10,321 nucleotides of DNA from Saccoglossus kowalevskii (taxonomy: Eukaryota > Hemichordata > Enteropneusta > Harrimaniidae), in contig NW_003124413.1 of NCBI RefSeq assembly GCF_000003605.2, positions 6,817 to 17,137 on the forward strand. Direction: 5' to 3'. A program made the position numbers and the translations under genes. The notes beneath the pieces were generated by a model, which had not been told where the DNA came from, did not search any database, and worked only from the letters and a program-made list of their open reading frames with translations. This document shows, piece by piece, positions 8,761-10,321 of the stretch; the stretch's first letter is position 1; every line of letters starts with the position of its first letter.

Positions 8761-9309
8761 TAATGTGGCTCATCGGAATGATGACCTCCGTTCGAAGGGT
8801 AGTTCCCCAGGCCGCACTACGCAGCCGCCCGGTCCAACGCTTGTTATTGGAACACCGAGCCCACCTACGGGAACTAAACAGGCGAGTATTGATCCCAGAC
8901 CAAGTAAAGGAAACCCTGTCCTGGTGGTCGTCACTGACCAACCTCAGACAGGGGGTCCCCTTGAACCCACTCGTCACAGCTATGACTCTGACTATGGTAA
9001 CAAATGCCTTCCTCCAAGAGTGGGGAGCGCATCTATTGGACAAACAAGCCCAAGGAATATGGCCCCGCAGTGGGTTCAGGACCACCATATCAACTGGCTT
9101 GAGCTGAAAGCAGTGCACCTAGCACTTTCACGCTTTCGACCCAAAGTTCGAGACCACAGAGTCCTGCTCTGCACAAACAACTCAGCGATGGTCTGCTACA
9201 TCAACAAGGAGGGGGGGACAAGTTCCCCATCGTTGTCGGTTCTAGCAGAGCAAATTCTCCTTTGATGCCTGGAATACAATGTGGAGCACACCACCTTCCA
9301 GGGGTGTGA
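8761..9309 (+). pseudogene. RNase H part of Pol, catalytic residues lost
   Basis: This domain removes RNA from the RNA-DNA hybrid. In frame 3 the connection segment (RRVVPQAALRSRPVQRLL) leads to VTNAFLQEWGAHL (8997-9035). The family normally has Asp where codon 9003-9005 encodes Asn. One base is missing in the GGG run at 9072-9074, and coding continues in frame 2 with HINWLELKAVHLAL (the Glu codon at 9101-9103 is kept). Next comes CTNNSAMVCYINKEGGTSS, where Asn at 9176-9178 again replaces the expected Asp. TGA at 9263-9265 replaces a likely Trp before CLEYNV. Another base loss near 9280-9287 moves to frame 1, giving AHHLPGV, a TGA at 9307-9309 and NVSA. Two of the acidic catalytic positions are gone, so activity is not expected. 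Confidence 0.88.
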
Positions 9310-9720
9310 AACGTTTCGGCTATGGGACGGTCCAAAAATAGCTTGTTCGCCGCACCCCGGAACGCCAAGCTCCCGACGTACATAACACTCCTGCCGACAC
9401 AAGGAACCTGGGTCGTGGACGCCTTATCGATCCCTTGGTCCCACATGGATGCGTACGCCTTTCCTCCCTTCCCGCTAATTCACCAGGTACTGGAGAAACT
9501 TCGACAAGAGCCCACCTGCTTATTAACTCTGGTGGCGCCCAATTGGCCGACCAAGGCCTGGTTTCCGCTTCTGCGGAAAATGATAGTCGAAACACCGGTA
9601 GTGCTGCCGGACATACCGGACTTGCTGTCCCAACCGGACGGCACACTACTAACAAGCCCAGCAGTGTACCACTTACACACATGGAGGCTCTCAGTAGATT
9701 CGCTCAGACGAAAGGTCTAT
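9310..9720 (+). pseudogene. Conserved Pol C-terminal region, possibly methyltransferase-like
   Basis: Frame 1 carries SLFAAPRNAKLPTYITLL (9343-9396), VDALSIPWSHMDAYAFPPF (9415-9471), LVAPNWPTKAWFPLL (9529-9573), DLLSQPDG (9619-9642) and LHTWRLS (9673-9693). These blocks recur at the end of Pol in DIRS/Ngaro-like elements of animals. The order of Phe-Ala/Asn-Ala-Lys, then Pro-Pro-Phe, then Ala-Pro-x-Trp resembles the N6-adenine methyltransferase layout reported for DIRS elements, with FPPF in the place of (N/D)PP(Y/F). That reading is my inference. The start is odd: NVSA at 9310-9321 is followed almost at once by the SLFAAPRN block, and the AD-x-LSR region plus about 25-35 residues usual between them are missing, which suggests an internal deletion. 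Formally the frame runs on to a TAG at 9880-9882, but the conserved part ends near 9720. Confidence 0.75.
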
Positions 9721-10321
9721 CTAAGCAGGCTGCCAACATCCTGGCCAGGGCGAACACGGATACCACCAATGCTGCCTATGACTCGAAATGGCGAGCATAC
9801 ACCAGTTGGTGTAGTGGAAGGGAGATTGATCCATGCCATCCCTCTATGGCCAGGTAGCAGACTTCTTTGTCCACTTGTTTGACGAAGTGGGTCTGTCCCA
9901 CGCAGCGATCGTTGGCTACAGGTCAGCCTTGTCCCCCACCATAGAAAACCCTCTTGGGGGTCAAGTCTAGCCGATTGTTCCATTATTAGGAGACTGTTTA
10001 CTGCTTTCCATAATCAGAGGCCCAGGGCCCGTTCAAGGGAACCACCCAATTGGGACCTGTCAGTTGTTTTATCAGCCGTAAGCAGACCTCCTTTTGAGCC
10101 CCTCGTTTCAGCACCACTCAAGTTTTTGACGTGGACAACAGTCTTCCTACTGGCCCTCGCCTCAGGTAGGCGTCGGTCACAGCTAGGCGCACTGTCCTTC
10201 GGGGACGGTTGTGCCGCCTTTATTGAAGATCAAGTTGTACTAAAGACACGAATCGGGTTTTTCGCCAAGAACCAAATCCCAGGAACACAATCTTCAACCG
10301 ATCGTCATCCCCCGGCTGTCA
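9681..10321 (+). pseudogene. Tyrosine recombinase (DIRS-type), frameshifted, 3' end off window
   Basis: This enzyme would integrate the circular element DNA by site-specific strand exchange. Frame 3 starts MEALSRFAQTKGLSKQAA at 9681 and holds the N-terminal SAM-like core-binding helices (NAAYDSKWRAYTSWC). It overlaps the end of the Pol frame by about 40 nt. TAG at 9855-9857 follows a base loss in GGCC (9849-9851); coding continues in frame 2 with QVADFFVHLFDE and AAIVGYRSALSP. A second base loss in the GGGGG run at 9956-9960 moves to frame 1, which stays open to the window end. It holds NWDLSVVLSAV, RPPFEPLVSAPLKFLT and FLLALASGRRRSQLGAL, where the Arg near 10171-10173 is the likely first catalytic residue, and then VVLKTRIGFFAKNQIPG. 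The later H-x-x-R and Tyr motifs lie beyond 10321. Confidence 0.9.

Larger units (their letters stand above)
5730..10321 (+). mobile_element. Degenerate DIRS-like (tyrosine-recombinase) retrotransposon, right end off window
   Basis: Gag-like region, RT, RNase H, conserved Pol C-terminal region and tyrosine recombinase follow one another on the + strand. This is the order known for DIRS-type elements and differs from LTR elements, which carry a DDE integrase and protease. No LTR, protease or DDE integrase is seen. The left boundary is not located. Base composition shifts to G+C-rich around 5.7-5.9 kb and Gag coding starts at 6009, so 5730 is only an estimate. The terminal repeats that separate DIRS1, PAT and Ngaro types would lie at the left edge and beyond 10321, so the subtype is open. 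Several frameshifts, TGA stops and altered catalytic residues show that this copy is inactive. Confidence 0.9.

Noticed and set aside
8185-9309. RIP- or APOBEC-like hypermutation as the cause of TGG to TGA and Asp to Asn changes
   Set aside because: The inferred G to A changes show no common neighbouring base and are too few to separate from ordinary decay.
1-10321. CRISPR array, prokaryotic operon, tRNA or rRNA gene
   Set aside because: No short regularly spaced direct repeats with unique spacers, no clustered ORFs with ribosome-binding sites, and no cloverleaf or rRNA-like sequence was seen.

Overview
The window looks like nuclear DNA of a eukaryote, most likely a marine invertebrate animal. 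A mollusc is a plausible guess but cannot be proved from the sequence. No intact protein-coding gene is visible: there are no dense bacterial-style ORFs, no ribosome-binding sites and no recognisable host exons. The left 5.7 kb is AT-rich and made of non-coding and repetitive DNA. The right 4.6 kb is visibly richer in G+C and holds a decayed retrotransposon.

Left part. Positions 1-531 are a tandem satellite with a unit of about 157 bp (three full copies and a partial one), running off the left edge. An AT-rich spacer with ATT microsatellites follows (to about 1160). Two diverged direct copies of a non-coding sequence of about 560-640 bp lie at about 1373-2010 and 2983-3545. They share a nearly identical 46-bp block and an inverted-repeat pair. 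Between them are a CpG-containing patch with a CCAAT box (about 2085-2240) and a 56-bp minisatellite built on GGTCTC (2769-2960). Two dispersed-repeat-like segments, each headed by a TCCG/TTCG-type simple repeat, lie at about 4040-4445 and 5266-5545. The second repeats a 27-bp motif exactly 148 bp apart and is cut short by a short hairpin-forming sequence (5546-5630).

Right part. From roughly 5.7 kb to the window end (10321) there is a degenerate DIRS-like (tyrosine-recombinase) retrotransposon on the + strand. In order: a Gag-like region (from 6009) ending in a Gly/Ser/Arg-rich tail near 7740; a reverse transcriptase with a YLDD box (about 7750-8760); RNase H (about 8900-9310); a conserved Pol C-terminal region that may be the DIRS methyltransferase-like domain (9322-9720); and a tyrosine recombinase that begins in an overlapping frame at 9681 and runs off the right edge after its first catalytic Arg. 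In life these would act together: Gag packages the RNA, RT/RNase H copies it, and the recombinase integrates a circular DNA without target-site duplication. This copy is dead. It carries at least six frameshifts between 8.4 and 10 kb, several TGA stops, and altered catalytic residues (RT motif A Asp to Glu; two RNase H Asp to Asn).

No clearly new biological system was found. The most worthwhile leads are the paired non-coding duplication with its conserved core and hairpin, and the architecture and decay pattern of the DIRS-like element.
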